Source of the DNA: Blepharisma japonicum
Lineage: Eukaryota > Ciliophora > Heterotrichea > Heterotrichida > Blepharismidae
DNA length: 64,000 bases
Assembly (NCBI GenBank): GCA_949751835.1
Contig: CATKHK010000112.1
Span: 62,001-126,000 of the forward strand
Reading direction: 5' to 3'
Shown here: in pieces, positions 56,726 to 64,000 of the stretch
Layout of the letters: every line of letters starts with the position of its first letter
How positions within the stretch are numbered: position 1 is the stretch's first letter
Made by a program: the position numbers and the translations under genes
Notes under the pieces: generated by a model
Told to the model about the DNA's origin: nothing
Database searches by the model: none
The model's input: the letters and a program-made list of their open reading frames with translations, nothing else

Positions 56726-57346
56726 ATGAAGCCAGGAATCACAACAAGCCAAACTGAGCCTGCTGCCAAACTTATCATGAGAATCGGCAGCCCAAAACAC
56801 AAGAAACTCATAATTCCAAGCCATCTCTACTCAGAAAGAAAATTATTTTCGCCTGATCCAAAAATCGAAGAATCTCTACAAGAAGCTTCGCCTCTCCCAA
56901 ATCGCCCTTCAGAGATCGAAAAAATCAAAAATGCAATCTTTTCCCCTATAAACCTTTCTCTAAAAAGGTCTTCTTCACAAAAATCTACCATAATCCCCTT
57001 AAGCCAAAGCCAGTCTTCATTAGGCTCAACTGAAATTGAGAGCATTGACCAATTTAATTTGTCAAGCATTGATAATTACTCAAAAAGAAAAGAAAAAAGA
57101 AGCCAAACGCATATAGAAAATGAAAGGGATAGATATTCACACCTAAGGCAGAAGTATGATGAGCTTCTTGAGTACTGTACCCATAGTAAACTTTATTATG
57201 AAGAAGAAATTAGAAGACTTAAGCTTGAAGTAAACGAGCTTAAAGGCTCCAAAAAGTATAATAAAAGTAACGAAAAAGATACAGAAATCTTAAAAGAGCT
57301 GCATGAAATTAAATCAAAAATTTCTGGGCTACAAAAGCATAATTAA
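56726..57346 (+). CDS. small Ser-rich and coiled-coil protein (206 residues)
   Basis: ATG at 56726 (MKPGITTSQTEPAAK) to TAA at 57344, with no TGA or intron needed. The first ~120 residues are Ser/Pro/Lys-rich and probably disordered. Residues ~128-175 form a coiled coil ('RYSHLRQKYDELLEYCTHSK'...'EEEIRRLKLEVNELKG'), with a second short one at the end. No known domain. Upstream of TXNDC9 by 36 bp on the same strand. Confidence 0.68.
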   Translation: MKPGITTSQTEPAAKLIMRIGSPKHKKLIIPSHLYSERKLFSPDPKIEESLQEASPLPNRPSEIEKIKNAIFSPINLSLKRSSSQKSTIIPLSQSQSSLGSTEIESIDQFNLSSIDNYSKRKEKRSQTHIENERDRYSHLRQKYDELLEYCTHSKLYYEEEIRRLKLEVNELKGSKKYNKSNEKDTEILKELHEIKSKISGLQKHN

Positions 57347-57382
57347 AAATCCTAATTTTTCATTTTTTGAATTTATTTACTA

Positions 57383-58009
57383 ATGGACAGACTTGCCGGG
57401 GGAGGACAGGCTAACAAGCTGATGTCAGAGCTTGCCGCTGATATAGCCCTTCGGGACGCCACACGAGACAAACTCGAGTCCTTTGCGTCATCTCAGCAAG
57501 ACAGTCATCAAGCTGGCTCAATGGAAGAAGAAGACGAAGTTGCTGAATGGAGGCGAAAAAGGTTAAGTGAAATGGAAGCCAAAAGAAAAGAAATGCAAGA
57601 AAACGTCACAGTTAGACGGCACGGAGAATATGTAGAAGTCACTCAGGACGAATTTCTACCAGCTGTCACTGGAAGTAAAAAAGTAGTCTGTCATTTTTAT
57701 CACAAAGATTTCCCTCGATGCAGAATTATTGACCACCATCTGAGGATTATTGCACAAAAACATGTAGAAACGAGATTTATTACCATTAATGCGGAAAAAG
57801 CGCCGTTTTTTATAGAAAGACTTGGGATAAGGGTGCTTCCGACGCTTGTGCTGTTTGAAGATGGAATCTCAAGGGATAGGATTATAGGATATGAAGGTTT
57901 TGCTATAAATGATGAGTTTCAGACAGTAGCATTGGTAAAGAGATTGGTAAAAGCTAAAATGATAACCCCAAAAACGGAAGAAAGCGACTCAGAATCTGAC
58001 TCTAATTAA
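57383..58009 (+). CDS. TXNDC9: TXNDC9 / phosducin-like protein 3
   Basis: 208 residues. After a helical, charged N-terminus ('EEEDEVAEWRRKRLSEMEAK'), the thioredoxin-like domain has 'VTVRRHGEYVEVTQDEFL', 'VVCHFYHKDFPRCRIIDHHL' and 'LGIRVLPTLVLFEDG' with cis-Pro. The active site keeps one Cys ('FPRC'), as in TXNDC9, so no CXXC redox pair. TXNDC9 and its relatives modulate the CCT chaperonin that folds tubulin and actin, a natural partner in a cell with many cilia. Family length is about 200-230. The end is acidic and Ser-rich. All Trp codons are TGG. Confidence 0.92.
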   Translation: MDRLAGGGQANKLMSELAADIALRDATRDKLESFASSQQDSHQAGSMEEEDEVAEWRRKRLSEMEAKRKEMQENVTVRRHGEYVEVTQDEFLPAVTGSKKVVCHFYHKDFPRCRIIDHHLRIIAQKHVETRFITINAEKAPFFIERLGIRVLPTLVLFEDGISRDRIIGYEGFAINDEFQTVALVKRLVKAKMITPKTEESDSESDSN

Positions 58010-58130
58010 TCATAGTCTTTGAAAAGTTTATTTACCAATTTTTTAGTTTATATTTATTTATTTGTTTAAGGTGAAATACTAAAACCATTCTCTATAACTT
58101 TATACTATAATGGATAATAAAAGAATTAAA

Positions 58131-58794
58131 TTATTCCGTTTTTAATTTTCTCTTTCTTTGAGTCAGCATATATCCATAAAGATAAGGAAAACCAACTACA
58201 TAAAACACAGGGACTAAGTACTTCACGAATATCAAAAAATCAAAGCTAAAGTTATAAGGATTTGGCATAAAGATTGAATACACCCTTGGGCAGCATTTTT
58301 CTATAACTGGAAGTGCTGAGTATAAACACATAAGTTCGGAAAAAACTCCAACAGGGTAAAGAACGATAAATCCTGAATATCTCAGCCAGATCATGAATTT
58401 TGGCTGTTTTAGTTCTAGGGATGCGTAGAAATAGTTAGAGTATCTAATAGATTCAGCACAACCCCAAGCAATTAGAAGTGAAGCAGTCCACTTAGTCTGC
58501 AATAAAAATTACTGTAGGTTCCAGTTCTAAAGCTCCCCAAACTACTCCTAGTCTGCTGAATACTTGAATAAATGTAGGGAATAAAGGAGATGATGATATT
58601 TTTAGAATTGAATGCAAAATCTACGTAAAAATTGCCTCCATCGCCATCAAATTCTGAAACACAAGCACCAAAATTCTTAAATTCGGGTCCATATAAACTT
58701 GAAGCCCACCCAATGAGGTCACCACAGCTAAGCATAGAATAAGAAACCATCCTAAAAATTGGATCCCATTATATGCAGCTAAATAGAACCCCAT
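58131..58794 (-). CDS. very-long-chain 3-hydroxyacyl-CoA dehydratase, copy A (HACD/PHS1 family)
   Basis: Exons 58794-58636, 58620-58513 and 58496-58131 (159, 108, 366 nt; all phase 0) give 210 residues. Without splicing, stops truncate it. Six hydrophobic segments are visible. The family motif is intact: 'WLRYSGFIVLYPVGVFSEL', with Tyr136 and Glu143 seven residues apart, matching the catalytic pair of yeast Phs1. The end 'YGYMLTQRKRKLKTE' is basic, as in ER proteins of this family. The enzyme performs the third step of fatty-acid elongation in the ER, dehydrating 3-hydroxyacyl-CoA. It is the downstream member of a tandem pair; exon sizes are identical to copy B. The first intron begins with GC rather than GT. 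Confidence 0.9.
58497..58512 (-). other. 16-nt intron (HACD copy A, intron 2)
   Basis: Gene-strand GTAATTTTTATTGCAG, phase 0; same position as the second intron of copy B. Confidence 0.88.
58621..58635 (-). other. 15-nt GC-AG intron (HACD copy A, intron 1)
   Basis: Gene-strand GCAATTTTTACGTAG. It sits exactly where copy B has GTAAATTTTACTTAG, after the codons for 'MAME/MGLE' and before 'ILHS'. If retained, its TAG ends the frame. The donor is GC in place of GT. Confidence 0.82.
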
Positions 58795-58826
58795 TTATTA
58801 TACATTAATTCATACAACTTCCTTAT

Positions 58827-59489
58827 TTAATCCTCCTTTATTTTACGTGTCCTTTGTGTGAGCATGTATTTATAAATATAAGGAAAACCAATAATATAAG
58901 CCAATGGTAAAGATATCTTGAGCACAATAAGATAGTCAAATGCAAAATTATAAGCATTTGGCATTTCTATAGAAAATACCCTTGGACAGCATTTTTCAAT
59001 AACAGGGAAAGCTGCGTACCACCAGAGCATTTCTGAAAAAATTCCCATTGGACAAAGAACGATAAATGCGGAATATCTTAGCCAGAGCATGAACTTGGGT
59101 GTAGGAATCCCTAATGAGGCGAATAAGTAGTGGGAATATCTAATAACTTCTGCAGAACTCCAAGCAAGTAAAAGAGGTGTAGCTGCAGCTGCCTACGTTA
59201 AAATTACTTTTGGCTCAAGTTCCATACAGCCCCAGACGAAGCATATCCTTCCGCCTACTTGCATAAAGGTTGTGGCTAAAGGAGATGGAGTAAGTTTAAG
59301 TAAAGAGTGTAAAATCTAAGTAAAATTTACTTCAAGACCCATAAGATTTTGAAAAATAATCACAATTAGCCTGATTATTGGCACTGAGTATACTTCAAGC
59401 GTAAACGGAGCATAAAAAATTACAAATGTCACTATAGTAAGCCAGCCAATTAGCTGAAATACATTGTATACAGCTAAGTAAATCCCCAT
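58827..59489 (-). CDS. 3-hydroxyacyl-CoA dehydratase-like protein, copy B (catalytic Tyr replaced)
   Basis: Exons 59489-59331, 59315-59208 and 59192-58827 (159, 108, 366 nt) give 210 residues, parallel to copy A throughout. Membrane segments, 'RYSAF', 'GIFSEM' and the basic tail 'YKYMLTQRTRKIKED' are kept. However, the motif reads 'FIVLCPMGIFSE': position 136, the catalytic Tyr of the family, is Cys (TGT), while Glu143 remains. In yeast Phs1 that Tyr is needed for activity, so copy B is probably a non-catalytic or altered enzyme, perhaps a partner of copy A. Both introns have GT-AG ends. Its stop lies 32 bp upstream of the copy A start. Confidence 0.87.
59193..59207 (-). other. 15-nt intron (HACD copy B, intron 2)
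   Basis: Gene-strand GTAATTTTAACGTAG, phase 0, between 'MELEPK' and 'AAAATP'. Confidence 0.88.
59316..59330 (-). other. 15-nt intron (HACD copy B, intron 1)
   Basis: Gene-strand GTAAATTTTACTTAG, phase 0, between 'MGLE' and 'ILHS'. Confidence 0.9.
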
Positions 59490-59614
59490 TTATTAGATTA
59501 TTCTAAATCTATCTATTTACTGCTCCACCAACACCTATCACTCCTTAAAAAATATTTAAAAAGCCTTTCTATTTCTAGGAAATCTTTTGTTTAAACTTTT
59601 CTTAAATAAAAATT

Positions 59615-62600
59615 ATGGAAGAAGCCAAAAAACCGTCTGAAGAAAACCAAAACTTACCCAAAGCAGATCAAGCCCCCGGCAATGAAATCGAGGCAGAGGA
59701 GGCAGTCCAAGAAGAGGTCCCTAAAATCCCACTTGACTACTTCTACTCTTCAACCCATTCAGAAAAAATTCTCCCTGACTCTTCAATATCATCAAAGCTT
59801 TCCAAATTTCATTGGTGTGCTGGCTTTGACGCTGACAAAAGGAACAACTTCCACATCCTGTCAGCCAATGAAGTAATTTTTGCGATTGGGACAACATATC
59901 ATATCTATAATGTGGCGACTCAAGAAAGACAAATTTTCTTTAGTAAAGATGGAGGAGGAATTGGCGCCATCACAGTTCATCCTCAGAGGAAGTATTTTGC
60001 TATTGGCGAAAAAGGGGAATGGCCAAACATTTATATATATGAATTCCCTTCTCTGAAACTCTATAGAATCCTTCGAAAAGGCACTGAAACTGCTTATAGC
60101 TCTTTAGCCTGGAGTGGAAGTGGAAAAATGCTTGCAAGCGTCGGAAGTATCACAGATTATATGTTAACTGTTTGGGACTGGCTCCAAGAACGAGTCATCT
60201 TAAAAAGTAAAGCTTTTGGACAAGAAATTTACAGGGTCACTTTTTCTCCCAAATACGAAGAAGAAATCATCACTAGTGGAACTGCCCATATAAGGTTCTG
60301 GAAAATGGCTAAAACCTTCACCGGTCTCAAGTTACAAGGAGATCTCGGAAAATTCGGCCAAGTGGAGCTTAGCGACATCAATGGTTTTGTAGAGCTTCCT
60401 GACGGTAAAGTTTTATCTGGCAGTGAGTATGGAAATTTAATATTATGGGAAGGCACCCTCATTAAAGCTCTTTTTATGCTAAACGATAAAAAGCCTTGCC
60501 ACAATGGTGCAATAGAATGCGTGATAATAGAAGGTGACGAAGTTATGACTGCAGGTACAGATGGATACATAAAATGGTGGGATTTAAACAAAGTGATGTC
60601 AGCTGACCCAGAAGAAGGCTATGAGTTTTCTATATCAAGTAAGCATCAGGTGTTAATAGGAGATGCCGCTCAAATCATGAATTTAGTTAAAGGAGATAGC
60701 TGCTGGTTCGTAGTAGACCGCAAAGGAAAAATCATAAAAATTTCGGATGATTTTATTGACCAACAGACCATTATGGAATTTCATGCAGGAAAAATCACTG
60801 ATTTGGCTATATCTGAAGATCATAATATCGCGGTCACTATAGGTGAAGATTCTACTACAAGAGCTTGGGACTTTGTGAATCAAAAAGAATTATTTAGCTC
60901 AAAATGGCTTGGAAAAGGGCAATCTTTAGCTTGGTCGCCTCATACACCTATAAATCAAGGGAAAATGATTTTAACTGGGTTCGATAATGGAATTATAAGG
61001 CTCAGCTTTTTGGATTCTAATAAATTTAGCTTATTAGGAGCTTGGAAGCCTCATGACGCAGCTGTTATTTTCATGAAATATTCTCCAGACGGAAGCCATT
61101 TAGTTACTGTGGGGGCAGATAATACAATTTTTTTCTTTGATGTCCAAGAAAATGGAAACTTAGACCCTGTTTGTATTACCCCGTTACCAAGCCAAATAAA
61201 AGATATAGACTGGCATGTGTCATCTGATAGGATTTTGCTAGGGATGCAGTCAGGAGAAGTTTTTGAAATTAATAGGCCTGATAAAATAACGTTGGATACT
61301 TTACATTCTTATGAGGTAGATCTACCAAGGAAAAGCTGGAAAATTAAAATGATGGAATTTCAAAAGAAAAAGCCTACTGAAGAAGAAGAATTTTTAATGC
61401 CGCCAAAAAGACCAGGTGAACAAAAAGTTGACGATGAATGGCCACCAGCTCCTATTTTATCTGCAAAATATTTCCCACTAAACCCTGACCAATTCATCTT
61501 ATCAGCAGATGCTCCTTATAACGGCTTCTTCTATGTCTGTGAATTCAGCTCAGACCGTCCTAACTTCACAATCCCTACCTCCCAATCTTTAAACCAAAGT
61601 ATCACCTTTTCTAAGCATTTTATCGCCTCTTCTTATGCAGACGGTACTTATGAGCTTCACAGCTTAAAAAATCCTGACCGATTCCTATCAGCCCGTCCCC
61701 ACGATATAAAATCTAAGGTAAAAAAAGTCCAATTAAACAATAATGAAACCTATGCGACTACTATTTCAGAAGACGGGACTATGTTTATATCTGAGCTTTA
61801 CCCTGACGAAATTCTTGACGCAGCCAAAAATGGACAATTCATGCCACCTAGTAGTGAGCCTAAACATGAGCTGGGAGCTGGATCATTAAGATTAGAAGAA
61901 CAGCCACAGAATTTACAAAAAATTTCTGACGAAATTGAAGACCCGACTGTTTATTCATTGCAGATGGACAAGCTGAAAACTGACGAAGACAAGAAAAAGA
62001 CCCTTGCTGAGATGAAAAAGGAAAGGAAAAGGCAAGACATAGCAGCATTGAGGGAAATTTTTGAATCATTACTTAGAGAAAACGCAGCACTGGATGAGAA
62101 ATATCGGCTGAATGAAGAAGAGTTGAGGGTGGATCCTGAGTATTATGAAATGCTGAATGGGAGAAATAAAGAATTATTAGATGAAGTACAAAAAGAAAAC
62201 GCATGGGGAAGCGAATATTCTAGACTGTCAGTCGAAAAATACAAGCAATATTTCTTAGATAATGTATCAATTGAAAGATTCCAAGTCCGAGCCTTAAACT
62301 CTGAAGAATACGTCACTTCTTTTCGCGTTAATAAGCCTTCAGACTTTTTAGTCTCAAATCTTACCCAAATCCAAGCTTTTCTTGAAGAAGAAGGCCGCTA
62401 TAAACAAGGAAGTATTATTTCAGACGCAGAAAGCGCCATGTCTCCAGGCAAGTTTTCTCAGCACCCTATAGAACAAAGCGAGAGGCTAGAAGAGACCAAA
62501 ACCGAGTTCAGGATTTCTTCACAAATAGTCGCTGGGAAAATCGAAGGAAAAAAGAAGTCAAAAGCACAAGAAGACAGGGAAAAAAGGACAAAGCTTAGGG

Positions 62601-64000
62601 AAGAAAGAAAAACAAAAATTGACGCAAAAAGAAAACAAGAGCCAAGTGATAAAGCTATTGATCCAATGGACCAAAGAGATATAGAAACTGCTAAAGCAAC
62701 TATGGGAGATTTTAAGCTAAAAACAAGCCCTGATTATGTGGTGCCAAAAAATCTGTGTGTAAATGCTTCACAAAAGCGCCGGCAGATGTTTTTACTTATG
62801 GAGAGTGCCCATAACTTGAAAATGGAGCTAAATAGCAGACTTTTGGCGCTGAGAGAAAATAAAGTGAGACTTATTGACTGGATTAAAGAGCAATACCAAA
62901 GGATTTCTGATATAAATCATGAATTAGGCATAGAAGAAGAGCTTGTGGAGCCAACTTTTAAAGATGAGGAATGGCCTGAGCATTATTATTTGATTTCTAG
63001 TGACGATCTCACTGAGTTTGCTAAATCCAAAACCATAAAGCCAGTTTTGTCTTCTCCTAAAAAAGTTGAAGAAGTAGCTGCTTTAACTTCACCTCGTGAC
63101 GCCCGAAAGAAAAAACATAAAGGTTTAACTGAGGCTGAAAAAATGTTTAAGGCTCATAAAGACTTAAAGCTGCTGAATGAGAAAAAAAGGCTTGATGGGG
63201 AAATTAAAAAAAGAATTATCCATTTTAATGAAGCATTAAAGCAACAACAAGAACAAAAATATTACTTAGAAAGCGACTTAAAACAAATTGATATGAAGCT
63301 GATTACTTATTATTTAGAATTAAACTTACTTGATGAAATGGAACCAGATGACCAAAGACTCTCAGCAAAAATAGAAAAACTGAACGAAGATAAGCAAGCT
63401 CTTTTATCAGAAATAGCAGAAATTAATCGGCAATATGAAATCCACCAAAAAGACCAAGAAGAAATCACCCAAAAACACAAAGAAATTTACGCTACTTTTA
63501 ATTCAATGGTAGAAGGCAGCGCATTTGCTAAAGAACTCCAAGCTGTTCTCGACAGGAACATCAAGAGAAAAAAGAAGAAAAAACGAAAAGAAAGTGAAGA
63601 GGAAGAAGAGGAGGAAGAGGAAGAAGAAGAATTAAGTGATATAAGTTCAGATGAGTCTGATGAAGACGAAGACCAAAACCTAGACTTATGTCCTAATGAT
63701 TGTGATATGAATTTATTCGAAGAAGTTGTCCAGCTGAGAGAATCAAGGCTTGATTTGGTAGAAAGCTCTAATGCCAAAAAACAAATTATTAATGAATTAA
63801 AGAAAAAACAAGAAGACGTGGAAAAGAAAGAAAGGCAGATTTCTCAAGCAATACACAAGACTGAGACTGAAATCCAAGAATTCCAAAGAGATAAAATGCA
63901 AAAATTGAATCAGCTGCTGGTGTCAATTATTCTTTCACAAGACCAAATACAGATCATACAAGATGAAGCACTACCTAAACATTTAGAAGATGCAGTTTTA
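59615..64000 (+). CDS. CFAP44: cilia- and flagella-associated protein 44 (partial, runs off the right edge)
   Basis: 1462 codons from ATG at 59615 (MEEAKKPSEENQ) with no stop before the window edge. Residues ~45-590 are WD repeats with phrases characteristic of CFAP44: 'GGGIGAITVHPQRKYFAIGE', 'YEFPSLKLYRILRKGTETAY', 'TSGTAHIRFWKMAKTFTGLK', 'FVELPDGKVLSGSEYGN'. A second WD-like part covers ~590-740. Long charged helical/coiled-coil regions follow, an acidic run of Glu at ~1330, and the family motif 'CPNDCDMNLFEEVVQLRE' near 1360. CFAP44 with CFAP43 forms the tether of the inner dynein arm I1/f head on the axoneme and controls beating. Human CFAP44 is about 1850 residues, so roughly 400 are missing here. 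Confidence 0.95.
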   Translation, partial: MEEAKKPSEENQNLPKADQAPGNEIEAEEAVQEEVPKIPLDYFYSSTHSEKILPDSSISSKLSKFHWCAGFDADKRNNFHILSANEVIFAIGTTYHIYNVATQERQIFFSKDGGGIGAITVHPQRKYFAIGEKGEWPNIYIYEFPSLKLYRILRKGTETAYSSLAWSGSGKMLASVGSITDYMLTVWDWLQERVILKSKAFGQEIYRVTFSPKYEEEIITSGTAHIRFWKMAKTFTGLKLQGDLGKFGQVELSDINGFVELPDGKVLSGSEYGNLILWEGTLIKALFMLNDKKPCHNGAIECVIIEGDEVMTAGTDGYIKWWDLNKVMSADPEEGYEFSISSKHQVLIGDAAQIMNLVKGDSCWFVVDRKGKIIKISDDFIDQQTIMEFHAGKITDLAISEDHNIAVTIGEDSTTRAWDFVNQKELFSSKWLGKGQSLAWSPHTPINQGKMILTGFDNGIIRLSFLDSNKFSLLGAWKPHDAAVIFMKYSPDGSHLVTVGADNTIFFFDVQENGNLDPVCITPLPSQIKDIDWHVSSDRILLGMQSGEVFEINRPDKITLDTLHSYEVDLPRKSWKIKMMEFQKKKPTEEEEFLMPPKRPGEQKVDDEWPPAPILSAKYFPLNPDQFILSADAPYNGFFYVCEFSSDRPNFTIPTSQSLNQSITFSKHFIASSYADGTYELHSLKNPDRFLSARPHDIKSKVKKVQLNNNETYATTISEDGTMFISELYPDEILDAAKNGQFMPPSSEPKHELGAGSLRLEEQPQNLQKISDEIEDPTVYSLQMDKLKTDEDKKKTLAEMKKERKRQDIAALREIFESLLRENAALDEKYRLNEEELRVDPEYYEMLNGRNKELLDEVQKENAWGSEYSRLSVEKYKQYFLDNVSIERFQVRALNSEEYVTSFRVNKPSDFLVSNLTQIQAFLEEEGRYKQGSIISDAESAMSPGKFSQHPIEQSERLEETKTEFRISSQIVAGKIEGKKKSKAQEDREKRTKLREERKTKIDAKRKQEPSDKAIDPMDQRDIETAKATMGDFKLKTSPDYVVPKNLCVNASQKRRQMFLLMESAHNLKMELNSRLLALRENKVRLIDWIKEQYQRISDINHELGIEEELVEPTFKDEEWPEHYYLISSDDLTEFAKSKTIKPVLSSPKKVEEVAALTSPRDARKKKHKGLTEAEKMFKAHKDLKLLNEKKRLDGEIKKRIIHFNEALKQQQEQKYYLESDLKQIDMKLITYYLELNLLDEMEPDDQRLSAKIEKLNEDKQALLSEIAEINRQYEIHQKDQEEITQKHKEIYATFNSMVEGSAFAKELQAVLDRNIKRKKKKKRKESEEEEEEEEEEEELSDISSDESDEDEDQNLDLCPNDCDMNLFEEVVQLRESRLDLVESSNAKKQIINELKKKQEDVEKKERQISQAIHKTETEIQEFQRDKMQKLNQLLVSIILSQDQIQIIQDEALPKHLEDAVL

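Noticed and set aside
63487-63777. Minus-strand Ser-rich open frame
   Set aside because: It is the antisense of the Glu-rich run in CFAP44.
1-64000. tRNA, rRNA, CRISPR array or origin of replication
   Set aside because: I looked for tRNA T-loop and anticodon-arm patterns, rRNA-like GC-rich blocks and regularly spaced repeats and found none that I could support.

Overview
The window looks like nuclear DNA of a heterotrich ciliate, most likely Blepharisma or a close relative. Three things point there. First, TGA is read as tryptophan: many long genes stay open and keep homology only if in-frame TGA is Trp, while every complete gene ends in TAA or TAG. Second, the only introns I can place are 15 or 16 nt long. 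Third, the DNA is AT-rich and gene-dense, and carries cilia genes such as CFAP44. I cannot tell from sequence alone whether this is macronuclear or micronuclear DNA. A precise 374-bp insertion in one gene and a decayed piggyBac copy make that question matter.

Region 1 (1-23438, all minus strand) is a tandem array of one large receptor-like family: five full-size copies, one copy cut by the window edge, and several decayed pieces between copies 2 and 4. Each protein is about 1150-1170 residues. It has a hydrophobic N-terminus, an ectodomain of about 770 residues that reads as two successive type-1 periplasmic-binding (ANF-receptor-like) units, about nine membrane segments and a short basic tail. 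Copy 3 is broken by an insertion whose removal between 5-bp direct repeats gives exactly the length of copy 2 (3450 nt).

Region 2 (24285-43419) is compact with short spacers. It holds a TPR-like/IQ protein, an SPFH/band-7 membrane protein, an unidentified protein, an S28 serine carboxypeptidase, a rhomboid protease, a tail-anchored helical protein, an ankyrin-SAM protein, a VPS37-type ESCRT-I subunit, a DUF229 sulfatase-like type II membrane protein and a coiled-coil protein.

Region 3 (43503-52697) is less stable. It has a decayed secreted-protein paralogue, an unidentified 226-residue protein, a decayed piggyBac transposase, a glutathione S-transferase, a large secreted protein with one in-frame TAA, and a further tail remnant of that family.

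Region 4 (52698-64000) is compact again: a helical-repeat protein, a C2/coiled-coil protein, a COA4-like twin CX9C protein, a small coiled-coil protein, TXNDC9, two tandem 3-hydroxyacyl-CoA dehydratase genes (the second lacks the catalytic Tyr) and the start of CFAP44, which runs off the window. I recognised no tRNA, rRNA, CRISPR array or telomere repeat.
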